A DNA stretch of 22,584 nucleotides from Mariaggregatimicrobium sp964498785 (GCA_964498785.1 CAZCJL010000111.1:1-22584), one strand, 5' to 3'. Shown: positions 8,088-16,788, counted from the stretch's first letter. Numbers and translations: made by a program. The notes: generated from the sequence alone by a model not told the origin.

Positions 8088-8188
8088 TATTCAGACTGCT
8101 TCGATTTAGTGTGAACTGGCGGCAGAAGCCATTCATAATTCATTATTAAATATTCATTATTTTTTTATTCAAGAAAGTGAGAATTACA

Positions 8189-8638
8189 ATGAATCGATTA
8201 TTTATTATTAGCATCATTTTCCTGATTTTGATCGGGTGTGGCTCGGAGGAGCCGCAGCAGGCGCAGGCTGTGGTGGGATTGCAGAAGATTGCGATCCAGA
8301 ATAAGGACGATGTGGACCGGCTGCGGGAAGCGGGCGCGGAGATTATTGTGGAGGAGGATGATTATGTCATCGTTCGTGCGAAGAATATGGTGCAGGCGCA
8401 GAAGCTTGGCGGCGAGCCCATCGAGGAGAGTGACTTGGTGCAGCGGCTGATCCGGGTAACGCCAGGCAAAAGCGGCGATTTGCAGAAAGCCGTGGATGTG
8501 GGGATCGATCTGTGGAAGGTGAAGGGGGATACGCTGATCGCACGGGCGTTCGATATTTATATTGAGAAATTGCGCAAGCAGGGTTTTGAAGTGGAAATTC
8601 TCGCCAGAGATGCCAGTAAATGGGAGGGCGGACAATGA
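8189..8638 (+). CDS. small lipoprotein of unknown function
   Basis: 149 residues from ATG 8189, with a lipoprotein signal ending in a lipobox (LILIGCGSEE). A GTG at 8177 is a less likely start. The mature part has an alpha/beta segment (KDDVDRLREAGAEIIVEEDD then YVIVRA), a long helical middle, and a final FDIYIEKLRKQGFEVEILA. The first segment resembles the small domain often found N-terminal to M14 carboxypeptidases ('RLxxxGxDIv...'). The next gene is an M14 peptidase overlapping by ATGA, so it could be a separately encoded propeptide, inhibitor or anchor. That is inference; I recognise no named family. Confidence 0.65.
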   Translation: MNRLFIISIIFLILIGCGSEEPQQAQAVVGLQKIAIQNKDDVDRLREAGAEIIVEEDDYVIVRAKNMVQAQKLGGEPIEESDLVQRLIRVTPGKSGDLQKAVDVGIDLWKVKGDTLIARAFDIYIEKLRKQGFEVEILARDASKWEGGQ

Positions 8639-9645
8639 GAATATCAGGTGCGGTTTTAAAACGACTTTTCATTATGGGCTGTTGCTCGCTGTTTGCACTT
8701 GCATCAATTTGTGATAATGGCGGGACACCGCCGGTGGACGCCGGGCTGTATCATACCTACGCTGAACTTCAAACCGAATTAGCGGCGATTTCTAATAATT
8801 ATCCCGACATTACTCACTTAAAATCTATCGGTAAATCTTTAGAAGGACGAGAAATCTGGGCGCTGAAAATCAGTGATAATGTGGAAACGGACGAAGATGA
8901 ACCGGTAGCCGTATTTCTGGGTGCGCATCATGCCCGGGAGTGGATTTCAGTGGAAGTCCCGTTGATGATTGGCAGGCATTGCATTGAAAATTACGCTGGT
9001 GATGCCCGGTTCAAAAATCTTGTCGATAATGCAGAAATCTGGGTTGTACCGATGGTAAATCCGGACGGCCATCATTACTCAGTTATGGTCGACCGATTGT
9101 GGCGCAAAAACCGACGCAATAATGGCGATGGCAGTTACGGCGTGGATTTGAATCGCAATTACGGCTATCAATGGGGCGGGCCGGGATCGTCCGGCGATAC
9201 GTTTTCAGAAATTTATCGCGGGCCGGCTCCGTTTTCCGAACCGGAAACGCAGGTCGTTCGGGATTTCCTGAATGAAGTGAAACCGGATGTGTTGATCAGT
9301 TTTCACAATTTCTCTCAATTAATTCTGTTTCCCTGGGGTTACACCAATGATCCGGCGCCGGATAAAGCAGTCATGAATCAATTAGCTGTGGCAATGTCCG
9401 ATACTATAAGACAGGTGCACGGCGAATACTACCGACCGGGGCAGGCGTCCACGCTGTATCTTTCCAGCGGCGATACATGCGACTGGCTTTATGCGCTGCT
9501 GGGTGTTCCGGCGTACACGATCGAATTGCGCCCGGAAGATAGCTACCCAGGATTCGAGTTACCAGAGGATGAAATTCAGCCGACGTTCGAGGAAAACCTT
9601 CCGGCAGCGCTGTATTTGACCGAATGGATAATCGAACAGGAGTGA
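8635..9645 (+). CDS. secreted M14 family zinc carboxypeptidase
   Basis: 336 residues; ATG 8635 has GGAGGG ahead and overlaps the preceding stop. The upstream in-frame ATG at 8620 lacks such a site. A signal peptide covers about 1-28. The active site is complete: zinc ligands H99 and E102 in GAHHAREW, third ligand H224 in SFHNFSQLILFPWG, the substrate-binding R in LWRKNRR and NR in VDLNRNYGYQWGG, and catalytic E297 in YTIELRPE. The residue corresponding to Tyr in the usual SxHSYSQ motif is Phe (HNFSQ). The length fits the carboxypeptidase T/A catalytic domain with no propeptide, which makes the neighbouring lipoprotein interesting. It trims C-terminal residues from peptides in the periplasm or outside. 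Confidence 0.92.
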   Translation: MRISGAVLKRLFIMGCCSLFALASICDNGGTPPVDAGLYHTYAELQTELAAISNNYPDITHLKSIGKSLEGREIWALKISDNVETDEDEPVAVFLGAHHAREWISVEVPLMIGRHCIENYAGDARFKNLVDNAEIWVVPMVNPDGHHYSVMVDRLWRKNRRNNGDGSYGVDLNRNYGYQWGGPGSSGDTFSEIYRGPAPFSEPETQVVRDFLNEVKPDVLISFHNFSQLILFPWGYTNDPAPDKAVMNQLAVAMSDTIRQVHGEYYRPGQASTLYLSSGDTCDWLYALLGVPAYTIELRPEDSYPGFELPEDEIQPTFEENLPAALYLTEWIIEQE

Positions 9646-9731
9646 TATTGCTGTTTCGATACGAACGCCTGAAAAAAAACTTTACTTTTAAATTTATTTT
9701 TACTATTTTGTAACATGCAAACCTGGTTTTG

Positions 9732-9762
9732 CCCTTGCGAAGGTTCAAAACCTTCGCAAGGG
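9732..9762. repeat. 31-bp palindrome, copy 1
   Basis: CCCTTGCGAAGGTT, loop CAA, and the exact inverse AACCTTCGCAAGGG. It lies between the M14 and DoxX genes. Copies recur at 12063 and 13597 with different 3-base loops. The stem is strong enough to act as a bidirectional terminator or mRNA-stabilising hairpin, but no T-tract follows. Confidence 0.9.
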
Positions 9763-9837
9763 TTCAGGTAATCTTTTCTCCAAATTCAGCTCTTCTAATT
9801 CACCAAATTGATTGATGAACAGAAAGGTCGCAGCGCA

Positions 9838-10341
9838 ATGGGAAAGAAAAGTCTAACGCAACTACCGGCTTACACCAATATGCAGCTCACCGCACTTGTT
9901 ATCCTGCGGGTAATGATTGGCTGGCATTTTCTTTATGAAGGAATTTCAAAATTACTAAATCCGTATTGGTCTTCTGCTGGTTTTCTTTTAGAATCCAAAT
10001 GGATATTTGCCGGTTTGTTCAAAACAATTGTGGCACATCCAACGGCATTAACAATCGTCGACTTCCTGAATATTTGGGGTCAAATCGCGATCGGTCTGGG
10101 TTTGATTTCAGGTCTTTTAAGCCAGGCGGCAAGCATCGCTGGGATCGTCCTGTTAGTTCTCTATTATATTTGTAATCCTCCCTTTATCGGACTTACGTAT
10201 ACAGCGCCATCCGAAGGCAGCTATTTAATCGTTAACAAAAATCTGATCGAGCTTTTTGCGCTTGTGGTATTGATTTATTTTCCCTCAAGCAAAATCATTG
10301 GCATCGATCGATTTTTATTTAAAAATACAGACGACAACTAA
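9838..10341 (+). CDS. DoxX family membrane protein
   Basis: 167 residues from ATG 9838; TTG 9808 is an alternative start with no better ribosome site. About four hydrophobic segments are visible (LTALVILRVMIGWHFLYEGI, a WIFAGLF stretch, IAIGLGLISGLLSQAASIAG with IVLLVLYYI, and a last one, LIELFALVVLIYFPSS). The RxxxGxxFxxxGxxKL-type start (RVMIGWHFLYEGISKL) is typical of DoxX/TQO-type proteins. Its role is uncertain; DoxX proteins are linked to quinone or thiol redox chemistry. It sits 15 bp ahead of a Tat-exported Gfo/Idh gene and is probably co-transcribed with it, which suggests a membrane partner of a periplasmic oxidoreductase. Confidence 0.85.
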   Translation: MGKKSLTQLPAYTNMQLTALVILRVMIGWHFLYEGISKLLNPYWSSAGFLLESKWIFAGLFKTIVAHPTALTIVDFLNIWGQIAIGLGLISGLLSQAASIAGIVLLVLYYICNPPFIGLTYTAPSEGSYLIVNKNLIELFALVVLIYFPSSKIIGIDRFLFKNTDDN

Positions 10342-10356
10342 TCAGGAGGTCCTGCA

Positions 10357-11952
10357 ATGAGTGATGACATTCGTAAAGATAAAGGCGCTCATGACAATGT
10401 AGATAAAGGGAAATTCGGGCGGCGTGATTTTCTCAAGGGACTGGCGACAGTACCAGTTCTCGGAGTCTTTTTCTACAAGCTATACGATAAAATTTCCTAC
10501 GATAATTCCCGCAAGGACCAAATCCTGTCCGAATTAGGCTTTAACAAAGAAGCGCCGGCAGTCATAACCAAATCATTAAAAAAAACATCCAATAAAATCA
10601 GAATCGGAATTATCGGGAATGGTGGACGCGGAGAGAGTCTGATCCGTTCTGCCGGATTTGCGCATCCGGACTGGATCGAAAAGAAAAGAAAAGCGGCTCA
10701 GGAAAATAGCCTTGAAAAGAGCCTGGAGATATTTTTAACACAAGATGATCTGAATCTGGAACTTACCGCAGTATGTGATGTATTTGACGTCCGGGCAGAG
10801 CGAGGAATTGCGGCGTCGAAAAATGAGGTGAGACCCGGAGGAGTGAGTGGCAAGCCCAAAGGCGCGAAACGCTATTTGCACTATCAGGATTTACTGAATA
10901 GCAAGGATGTGGACGCGGTGATCATTGCCACGCCGGATCACTGGCACGCCCAAATGACTATTGATGCTATTCAGGCGGGAAAGCACGTGTACAGTGAAAA
11001 ATGCATGACGCGTACCGAATCCGAAGCTTTAAAGATGTATGAAATGATAAAAAACAGCACGTTGAAATTTCAACTGGGGCATCAGAACCGGCAGCAGGAG
11101 AGTTATATTAAAGCCAAAGAGATCATTGATAAAGGAATTTTAGGGCCGATTACTTTGGTTGAGACAACGACAAACCGTAATTCGCCAGAAGGCGCCTGGG
11201 TGTACGACATTCATAAAGATGGGAGTCCACAGAATATTGATTGGGATCAATTTCAGGGGCCTGCGCCTCACAAGGTTCCGTTTAGTCTGGAACGGTTCTT
11301 TCGCTGGCGCTGCTGGTACGATTACGGAACCGGGTTGTCCGGGGATATGCTGTCACACGAATATGACGCAATCAATCAAATTCTGAATATCGGTATTCCG
11401 CACTCGGCTGTGGCGTCCGGCGGAATTTACTATTTCAAAGATGGCCGGGATGTCCCCGACGTATTTCAGGCAGTACTTGAATATCCGAAACGTAATTTGA
11501 CAATGATTTATAGCTCGACCCTTGCCAGTAACAATTATCGCATGAAACAATTTATGGGACATGATGCGACAATGGAGGTGAGCGGTCATTTAAGTGTGCA
11601 GATTGACCGAGACTCCACTCAGTTCAAACAAAAAATTGAAAACAATCTCATTGATCCGAATGAACCGATATTCAGTTATAGTCCGGGCGGCAAAGGGATT
11701 GATGTGGTGACGTCCGCGACAGAACGTTATTTTGCAACCCGCGGCTTATTATATTCATTTCGCGATGGCAGGCGGGTGGATGTAACGACGTTACACATTA
11801 AGGATTGGCTTGATTGCATCCGAAACGGCGGCGAACCCGTCTGCAATATCGATCGGGGGTTTGAGGAAGCCATCACCTGCCACATGGCGACGCGTTCCTT
11901 TCTGGAAGGCAGGAAAGTCTATTGGGATCCGTTGCAAAGACGGATTGTATAA
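10357..11952 (+). CDS. Tat-exported Gfo/Idh/MocA oxidoreductase
   Basis: 531 residues with AGGAGGT ahead of the ATG. A Tat signal lies after a hydrophilic lead (GRRDFLKGLATVPVLGVFF), so the enzyme should be exported folded with its cofactor. The Rossmann motif is IRIGIIGNGGRG; the nucleotide domain continues to AVIIATPDHWHAQM. Where the family normally has EKP, this protein has E214-K215-C216 (SEKCMTRTESEA); the Lys is kept. The following GHQNRQ and GDMLSHEYDAIN provide the usual Asp/His site. The likely reaction is oxidation or reduction of a sugar hydroxyl with tightly bound NAD(P), as in periplasmic glucose-fructose oxidoreductase. The substrate is unknown. It follows the DoxX gene and precedes the MFS carrier gene. 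Confidence 0.9.
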   Translation: MSDDIRKDKGAHDNVDKGKFGRRDFLKGLATVPVLGVFFYKLYDKISYDNSRKDQILSELGFNKEAPAVITKSLKKTSNKIRIGIIGNGGRGESLIRSAGFAHPDWIEKKRKAAQENSLEKSLEIFLTQDDLNLELTAVCDVFDVRAERGIAASKNEVRPGGVSGKPKGAKRYLHYQDLLNSKDVDAVIIATPDHWHAQMTIDAIQAGKHVYSEKCMTRTESEALKMYEMIKNSTLKFQLGHQNRQQESYIKAKEIIDKGILGPITLVETTTNRNSPEGAWVYDIHKDGSPQNIDWDQFQGPAPHKVPFSLERFFRWRCWYDYGTGLSGDMLSHEYDAINQILNIGIPHSAVASGGIYYFKDGRDVPDVFQAVLEYPKRNLTMIYSSTLASNNYRMKQFMGHDATMEVSGHLSVQIDRDSTQFKQKIENNLIDPNEPIFSYSPGGKGIDVVTSATERYFATRGLLYSFRDGRRVDVTTLHIKDWLDCIRNGGEPVCNIDRGFEEAITCHMATRSFLEGRKVYWDPLQRRIV

Positions 11953-12234
11953 AAAAGTCCCGTCAGGGGCGTATGAAAATAGCCCAGCGATTTATCGCTG
12001 TGGTTTCAGAGAAATGAATAAATGCTAAGTCCCGAAAGGGACGATTGAAAAAAATCCATGTACCCTTGCGAAGGTTTTGAACCTTCGCAAGGGTCGCGAA
12101 CCACAATGCATAAAGGCATTGCACTCCGACTGGCTATAAAGTAAAATTATAAATCAAACCGGAAAGGCAATTTGAATCTGATAATAAAATCCTTTAACTA
12201 TTAACACACATCCTGAAATGAGGAGGGAAAATTA
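11953..12234. repeat. intergenic region with three hairpin repeats
   Basis: No gene is seen in these 282 bases. They contain CAGCGATTTATCGCTG (11985-12000), GTCCCGAAAGGGAC (12029-12042) and copy 2 of the 31-bp palindrome (12063-12093, flanked by A and T to give 33 bp). The first two sit in a composite that resembles dispersed repeats of FCB-group genomes (from memory). A GAGGAGG ribosome site for the MFS gene lies at the right end. Confidence 0.75.
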
Positions 12235-13449
12235 ATGAAAAAATCGATTTACTCCCAGTTAAGTGTCATGATGTTTCTTGAATTTTTCATCTGGGGAGCA
12301 TGGTTTGTCACTCTTGGAACGTATCTCGGTAGTATCAAATTTACAGGTTCGCAAATTGGCTATACCTATTTGATGAACAATATTGCGGCGATAATTTCAC
12401 CTTTTTTCGTCGGTATGATTGCTGACCGATATTTTTCTTCTGAAAAAGTACTCGCAATTTTACACCTGCTCGGTGGTGTGGTGATTTTCTTTACATCCAG
12501 CCTGACAACAGTTAGCGGGCTGATATTGGGACTGTTACTGTACAATATCTGCTACATGCCCACCATCGCTCTGGCAAATGCAATTTCCTTTCATCAAATG
12601 GAGAAGCCGGATGAGCAATTCCCGAAAGTGCGCGTCTGGGGAACCATTGGCTGGATTGTCGCCGGCTTGTTGATTACTTTTATCGAGTTCAATTTCTATC
12701 AGGGCGTGGAAGCGAGCGCCATCCCGATGAAAATGGCTGCTGTTGCCTCCATCGTTCTTGGAATTTACGCTTTTACGTTACCGCACACACCGCCGCAAAA
12801 TGTGGGCAAAGAGGTCAGCATTGGCGATATCCTCGGCTTCAAAGCATTGAAATTGATGAAAGAATGGTCATTTCTTGTTTTTGTCGTTAGCTCATTATTA
12901 ATTTCCATCCCACTGGCATTTTATTACAACTTCACAAATATGTTCTTAAATGATCTCGGCATGTCGGGTGTGGCTGCCAAACAAAGCCTGGGGCAGATGT
13001 CGGAAGTAATTTTTATGGTTCTAATGCCGTGGTTTTTCGTTCGGTTAGGCGTCAAGCGAATGTTGCTGGTTGGCATGTTGTCATGGGTGTTGCGATACAT
13101 CCTGTTTGCCAACGGCGATATCGGCGCGACCGCCTGGATGTTATATGTGGGTATTTTGCTGCACGGCGTATGCTATGATTTCTTCTTCGTGACTGGTCAG
13201 ATTTATGTCGATAAAAAGGCAGGCAAGGAAATCCGCGCCAGCGCGCAGGGATTCATTTCGCTGGTTACGTACGGAATCGGAATCGGCCTGGGTTCCATTA
13301 TTTCCGGGCAGGTCGTCGACTATTTCACATCTGCAAGCGGACATAAAAACTGGGATGCGATCTGGTGGAGCCCGGCGATTTTTGCAGCGCTGATCGCGCT
13401 TCTGTTTGCATTTACGTTTAAAGATAAAGTGGAAACAAAAGAGGCTTAA
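12235..13449 (+). CDS. MFS transporter, nucleoside:H+ symporter-like
   Basis: 404 residues, about twelve membrane segments, no signal peptide. The start KKSIYSQLSVMMFLEFFIWG and the following WFVTLGTYLG, and the cytoplasmic motif GMIADRYFSSEKVLA, are typical of the NupG/XapB nucleoside-permease group (Nuc_H_symport) as found in FCB and planctomycete sugar clusters. The substrate in such clusters need not be a nucleoside. From its position between two oxidoreductase genes I infer import of a modified sugar or glycoside, driven by protons. GAGGAGG stands before the ATG. Flanked on both sides by the 31-bp palindrome. Confidence 0.85.
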   Translation: MKKSIYSQLSVMMFLEFFIWGAWFVTLGTYLGSIKFTGSQIGYTYLMNNIAAIISPFFVGMIADRYFSSEKVLAILHLLGGVVIFFTSSLTTVSGLILGLLLYNICYMPTIALANAISFHQMEKPDEQFPKVRVWGTIGWIVAGLLITFIEFNFYQGVEASAIPMKMAAVASIVLGIYAFTLPHTPPQNVGKEVSIGDILGFKALKLMKEWSFLVFVVSSLLISIPLAFYYNFTNMFLNDLGMSGVAAKQSLGQMSEVIFMVLMPWFFVRLGVKRMLLVGMLSWVLRYILFANGDIGATAWMLYVGILLHGVCYDFFFVTGQIYVDKKAGKEIRASAQGFISLVTYGIGIGLGSIISGQVVDYFTSASGHKNWDAIWWSPAIFAALIALLFAFTFKDKVETKEA

Positions 13450-13596
13450 TAGATTAAATGCTTCAATTTTTTTAATGTTAACCGAAATTTTGAAGTAGAG
13501 TTATGAACACGTATTAACGATTTACGATTTCAGAAGAATGCTTATGCTAATAAGTTAAGGTGGTGAAGCATTATTATTCGCTTATGTGAATCGTTA

Positions 13597-13627
13597 CCCT
13601 TGCGAAGGTTTGAAACCTTCGCAAGGG
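13597..13627. repeat. 31-bp palindrome, copy 3
   Basis: Same arms as copies 1 and 2 with loop TGA, flanked by A and T as in copy 2. It lies in the 226-base gap between the MFS and cytoplasmic Gfo/Idh genes; the rest of the gap is AT-rich and featureless to me. Confidence 0.9.
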
Positions 13628-13675
13628 TAGACCGCTCAATTCAGAAAACAGTAAATATATATTGGAGGAAAATAA

Positions 13676-14926
13676 ATGGCAAAAAAAAGATTAGGCGTTG
13701 GCATGGTAGGAGCCGGATTTGTGGCGAATTTTCATATCCGGGCCTGGGTTGGTGTGCGCCATGCAGACATTAACGGAATCATCAGTAAATCGGATCAGGA
13801 ATCGCAGCAGGCCGCATCGCTGTGCAAAACCCTGGGCGTGGGCGAACCGAAAATATTCAATTCGATTACAGACATGGTGGCGGATCCGGATATCGATGCA
13901 ATCTGGATTTGTGCGCCAAATTTTGCCCGGGTGGAAATCATGGAAGAAATCGCCAACGCAGTCGAAAGCGGGAAAGGTGAACTTCTCGGTATTGCCTGTG
14001 AAAAGCCGCTGGGTCGAAATGCTTACGAAGCGAAAAAAATGCTGGAACTTGTCAAAAAAATAAATGTGCTGGATGGCTATCTGGAAAATCAGGTGTTTTC
14101 TCCGACTGTTGTTCGGGGCCGGAATATCATCTGGGCACGCGGCGCAAAATTAACTGGCAGACCCTTTCTTGCCCGGGCGTCAGAAGAACACAGCGGCCCG
14201 CACATGCCCTGGTTTTGGGAAGGCGAATTGCAAGGTGGCGGCGTAATGAATGATATGATGTGTCATTCCGTGGAAACCGCCCGCTTTTTGTTAACTGAAC
14301 CGGATGCTCCCCGCAATTCGTTGACGCCAACAAAAGTAAGCGCGCATACCGCCTGCCTCAAATGGCAGCGCCCGGAATACGCCAAAATATTAGCCGATAA
14401 CAGCGGCGGCAAAACCGATTATTTAAATCGCCCGGCAGAAGATTTCGCCCGCTCCCTCGTGGAATACGTCGATGAGAACGGTGAAAAGCTGATTGTGGAA
14501 ACCACGACGTCGTGGAGTTTTGTTGGCGCCGGATTGCGGTTGAGCATGGAACTGCTCGGTCCCGAATATTCCATGGCAGTGAATACGCTGGATGCAGGCT
14601 TGAAAGTATTTTTGAGCCGGAGAGTGGTCGGCAATACCGGCGAGGATTTAGTGGAAAAACAAAATGCGGAAATGGGACTGATGCCAGTAATCAGCAATGA
14701 AGAAAGTGAATACGGCTATGAAGCCGAGGACCGCTACATGGTTCAATGCTTTCTGGACGGCGTCCGCCCGTTTGAGAATTTTGAGGACGGATTGAACGTT
14801 ACCGAGCTGCTGATGACAGCATATATGAGCGCGGAGCAGGAGAAAACAATTCCGTTCCCGCCTCCGGGACTGGAGACATTTAAGCCGGCAGTTGCCAGAG
14901 GTGAATGGAATCCGCGGAAGAAATAA
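13676..14926 (+). CDS. cytoplasmic Gfo/Idh/MocA oxidoreductase
   Basis: 416 residues with no export signal; GGAGG precedes the ATG. The nucleotide-binding motif is VGMVGAGFVANFH at the N-terminus, followed by DAIWICAPNFARVE and the canonical E109-K110-P111 (CEKPLGRN). The active-site Asp/His region is GGGVMNDMMCHSVE. It should oxidise or reduce a sugar or cyclitol hydroxyl with soluble NAD(P), working on material brought in by the preceding MFS carrier. It differs from the two exported paralogues in the cluster by lacking the Tat leader. The substrate cannot be told from sequence. Confidence 0.9.
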   Translation: MAKKRLGVGMVGAGFVANFHIRAWVGVRHADINGIISKSDQESQQAASLCKTLGVGEPKIFNSITDMVADPDIDAIWICAPNFARVEIMEEIANAVESGKGELLGIACEKPLGRNAYEAKKMLELVKKINVLDGYLENQVFSPTVVRGRNIIWARGAKLTGRPFLARASEEHSGPHMPWFWEGELQGGGVMNDMMCHSVETARFLLTEPDAPRNSLTPTKVSAHTACLKWQRPEYAKILADNSGGKTDYLNRPAEDFARSLVEYVDENGEKLIVETTTSWSFVGAGLRLSMELLGPEYSMAVNTLDAGLKVFLSRRVVGNTGEDLVEKQNAEMGLMPVISNEESEYGYEAEDRYMVQCFLDGVRPFENFEDGLNVTELLMTAYMSAEQEKTIPFPPPGLETFKPAVARGEWNPRKK

Positions 14927-14970
14927 TTATTTTGTGGGCTGTATCGAAAGTTTAATTATTCGCTGCACGT

Positions 14971-15236
14971 TTAACATCCCCCTGATTTCGCCAGAAGACG
15001 AAATCGTCCCCCTTCAAAGGGGGAATTCCCTGGGAGCCTTTGATGCAAGACGAAATCGTCCCCCTTCAAAGGGGGAATTCCCTGGGAGCCTTTGATGCAA
15101 GACGAAATCGTCCCCCTTCAAAGGGGGAATTCCCTGGGAGCCTTTGATGCAAGACGAAATCGTCCCCCTTCAAAGGGGGAATTCCCTGGGAGCCTTTGAT
15201 GCAAGGCGAAATCGTCCCCCTTCAAAGGGGGAATTT
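14971..15236. repeat. 52-bp tandem repeat array with palindromic core
   Basis: After an entry segment (TTAACATCCCCCTGATTTCG), units of exactly 52 bp start at 14997, 15049, 15101 and 15153, with a partial fifth at 15205 (one a-to-g change). Each unit holds the hairpin CCCCCTTCAAAGGGGG and a linker (CCCTGGGAGCCTTTGATGCA). Full units are identical to each other. A single copy without the linker is at 19318-19373. It fills most of the 402-base gap before the fusion gene, whose promoter could lie here or upstream. Confidence 0.92.
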
Positions 15237-15328
15237 TCTATGAGCTTTAGTGCGCGTTTTCTAGGCACTGTGGGGTGGGTGTCAGGATGCAGCCCATTTC
15301 ACAACGATATGAACAAAGGAGCTGATAT

Positions 15329-16768
15329 ATGAAACGAGTTATTGTGTTGATGTTGGTGCTGATTGTTGCCGCCGGTTCGCTGTGGGCGATGGGCAAAAAT
15401 CAACAGGAGAAAAGCACTGAAATGAATTATGACCAGGTTAAAATCAAAAAATTTCCGTTTGCAGTGCAATGCTGGACATTTCGGAAATTTACGTTCTTTG
15501 AATCACTTGAAAAGATCAAAGATCTTGGCGTGAAATATGTCGAAGCATATCCGGGGCAGCAGTTGAGTGCGGATATCCCGGAAGCTAAATTTCATCATGA
15601 AATGAGCGATGAGCACATCCGGCTTGTAAAAAATAAATTGAACGAGCTTGGTTTGACAGTCGTTAGTTATGGCGTTGTTGGATTTGATAACAACAAAAAT
15701 AGTATGAGAAAGGTGTTTGATTTCGCGAAAAAGATGCGCATCGAGACGATTAACACCGAACCGTCGTTTGATGATTATTCGTTGATTGATATGATGGTGA
15801 AAGAGTACAATATTCAGATAGCCATCCACAATCATCCGGTTCCCTCGAAATATGCGCTGCCGCAAACAGTGGTCGAGCACATCAAAGGGCTGGATTGCCG
15901 GATCGGTTCATGCGCCGATACCGGGCACTGGCTGCGCTCCGGTGTCCGACCGGTGGACGCGCTGCGCCTGCTCTCGGGACGAATCCGCAATGTGCATCTC
16001 AAAGACCTGAACAAATTTGATGATAAAAAAGCGTACGATGTACCTTTTGGATCGGGTGTTGCCAATATTCATGATATTCTCGCCGAGTTGACGCTGCAAG
16101 GCTATGAGGGCTATCTTTCCATCGAGCATGAAAATGAGGACGAGGTGATGAACCCGTCGCCGTCGATTCGTAAAGGGATCGATTATGTGCAGAGCATCAC
16201 ATATTATCAGGATTACGAACGGATACTTTCACACGACCGCGGGAAATTTTCCAAACACGGCTGGAATCATTATGGTCCCGGATATTTTATTTTAGATGAA
16301 AAAACCGGCGTTCTGAAATCTCAAAAAGGAATGGGACTGCTGTGGTATGCCAAAAAGAAATTCACTGATTTTGTGCTGGAGCTGGATTTCATGAGCACGG
16401 ATGCAGTCACGAATTCCGGTATCTTCGTGAGAGTTCCGGACATGCCGGTGAGTGATGATTATATTTATCATTCTTATGAAATCCAAATCGATAATTCTTC
16501 GTCAGGTATTCATCGAACCGGCGCTGTTTATGATGCTGAAGCGCCGATGAAAGACGCCTTTAATCCGCCCGGAGAATGGAATCATTATAAAATTACGTTC
16601 AAAGGAATGCACATCAAAGTTGAATTGAACGATCAGTTAATCATCGACTGGGATGCCGAGCCGCGGGGAAAAGTGCGGGACATTGCCAAAGAAGGCTATT
16701 TTGGACTACAAAATCATGACAGCCGCTCGCCGGTTTATTTCAGAAATATTTATATCAAAGAATTATAA
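15329..16768 (+). CDS. exported fusion: TIM-barrel sugar isomerase/epimerase + DUF1080
   Basis: 479 residues. A signal peptide (about 1-20, ending GSLWA) is followed by a xylose-isomerase-like TIM barrel (about 40-295). The expected metal ligands are visible: E144 in NTEPSF, H167/H169 in AIHNHP, D197 and H200 in ADTGHW, E266 in LSIEHE. From about 305 to the end is a DUF1080 (3-keto-disaccharide hydrolase) jelly-roll: GPGYFILDEKTGVLKS, FTDFVLELDF, TNSGIFVRVP, YEIQIDN, PGEWNHYKITF, GYFGLQNHD, VYFRNIYIKEL. The two activities fused in one periplasmic polypeptide suggest sequential steps, for example DUF1080 cleaving a 3-keto-glycoside and the barrel isomerising or cleaving the ketosugar. The order of action is inference. 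GGAGC precedes the ATG, and the next gene follows after 20 bp. Confidence 0.9.
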   Translation: MKRVIVLMLVLIVAAGSLWAMGKNQQEKSTEMNYDQVKIKKFPFAVQCWTFRKFTFFESLEKIKDLGVKYVEAYPGQQLSADIPEAKFHHEMSDEHIRLVKNKLNELGLTVVSYGVVGFDNNKNSMRKVFDFAKKMRIETINTEPSFDDYSLIDMMVKEYNIQIAIHNHPVPSKYALPQTVVEHIKGLDCRIGSCADTGHWLRSGVRPVDALRLLSGRIRNVHLKDLNKFDDKKAYDVPFGSGVANIHDILAELTLQGYEGYLSIEHENEDEVMNPSPSIRKGIDYVQSITYYQDYERILSHDRGKFSKHGWNHYGPGYFILDEKTGVLKSQKGMGLLWYAKKKFTDFVLELDFMSTDAVTNSGIFVRVPDMPVSDDYIYHSYEIQIDNSSSGIHRTGAVYDAEAPMKDAFNPPGEWNHYKITFKGMHIKVELNDQLIIDWDAEPRGKVRDIAKEGYFGLQNHDSRSPVYFRNIYIKEL

Positions 16769-16788
16769 TTTTCGGAGGATTCTCAATA

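Noticed and set aside
8175..8672. Minus-strand ORFs opposite the small lipoprotein
   Set aside because: They are shadows of the lipoprotein frame without domains; the + strand has a lipobox and an ATGA overlap with the next gene.
14997..15236. Possible CRISPR array
   Set aside because: The 52-bp units are identical throughout; there are no variable spacers, and no cas genes are present.
14892..15332. Two ORFs encoding repeated peptide (SLGAFDARRNRPPSKGEF)
   Set aside because: They are translations of the 52-bp DNA repeat and overlap the end of a real gene; no start signal.
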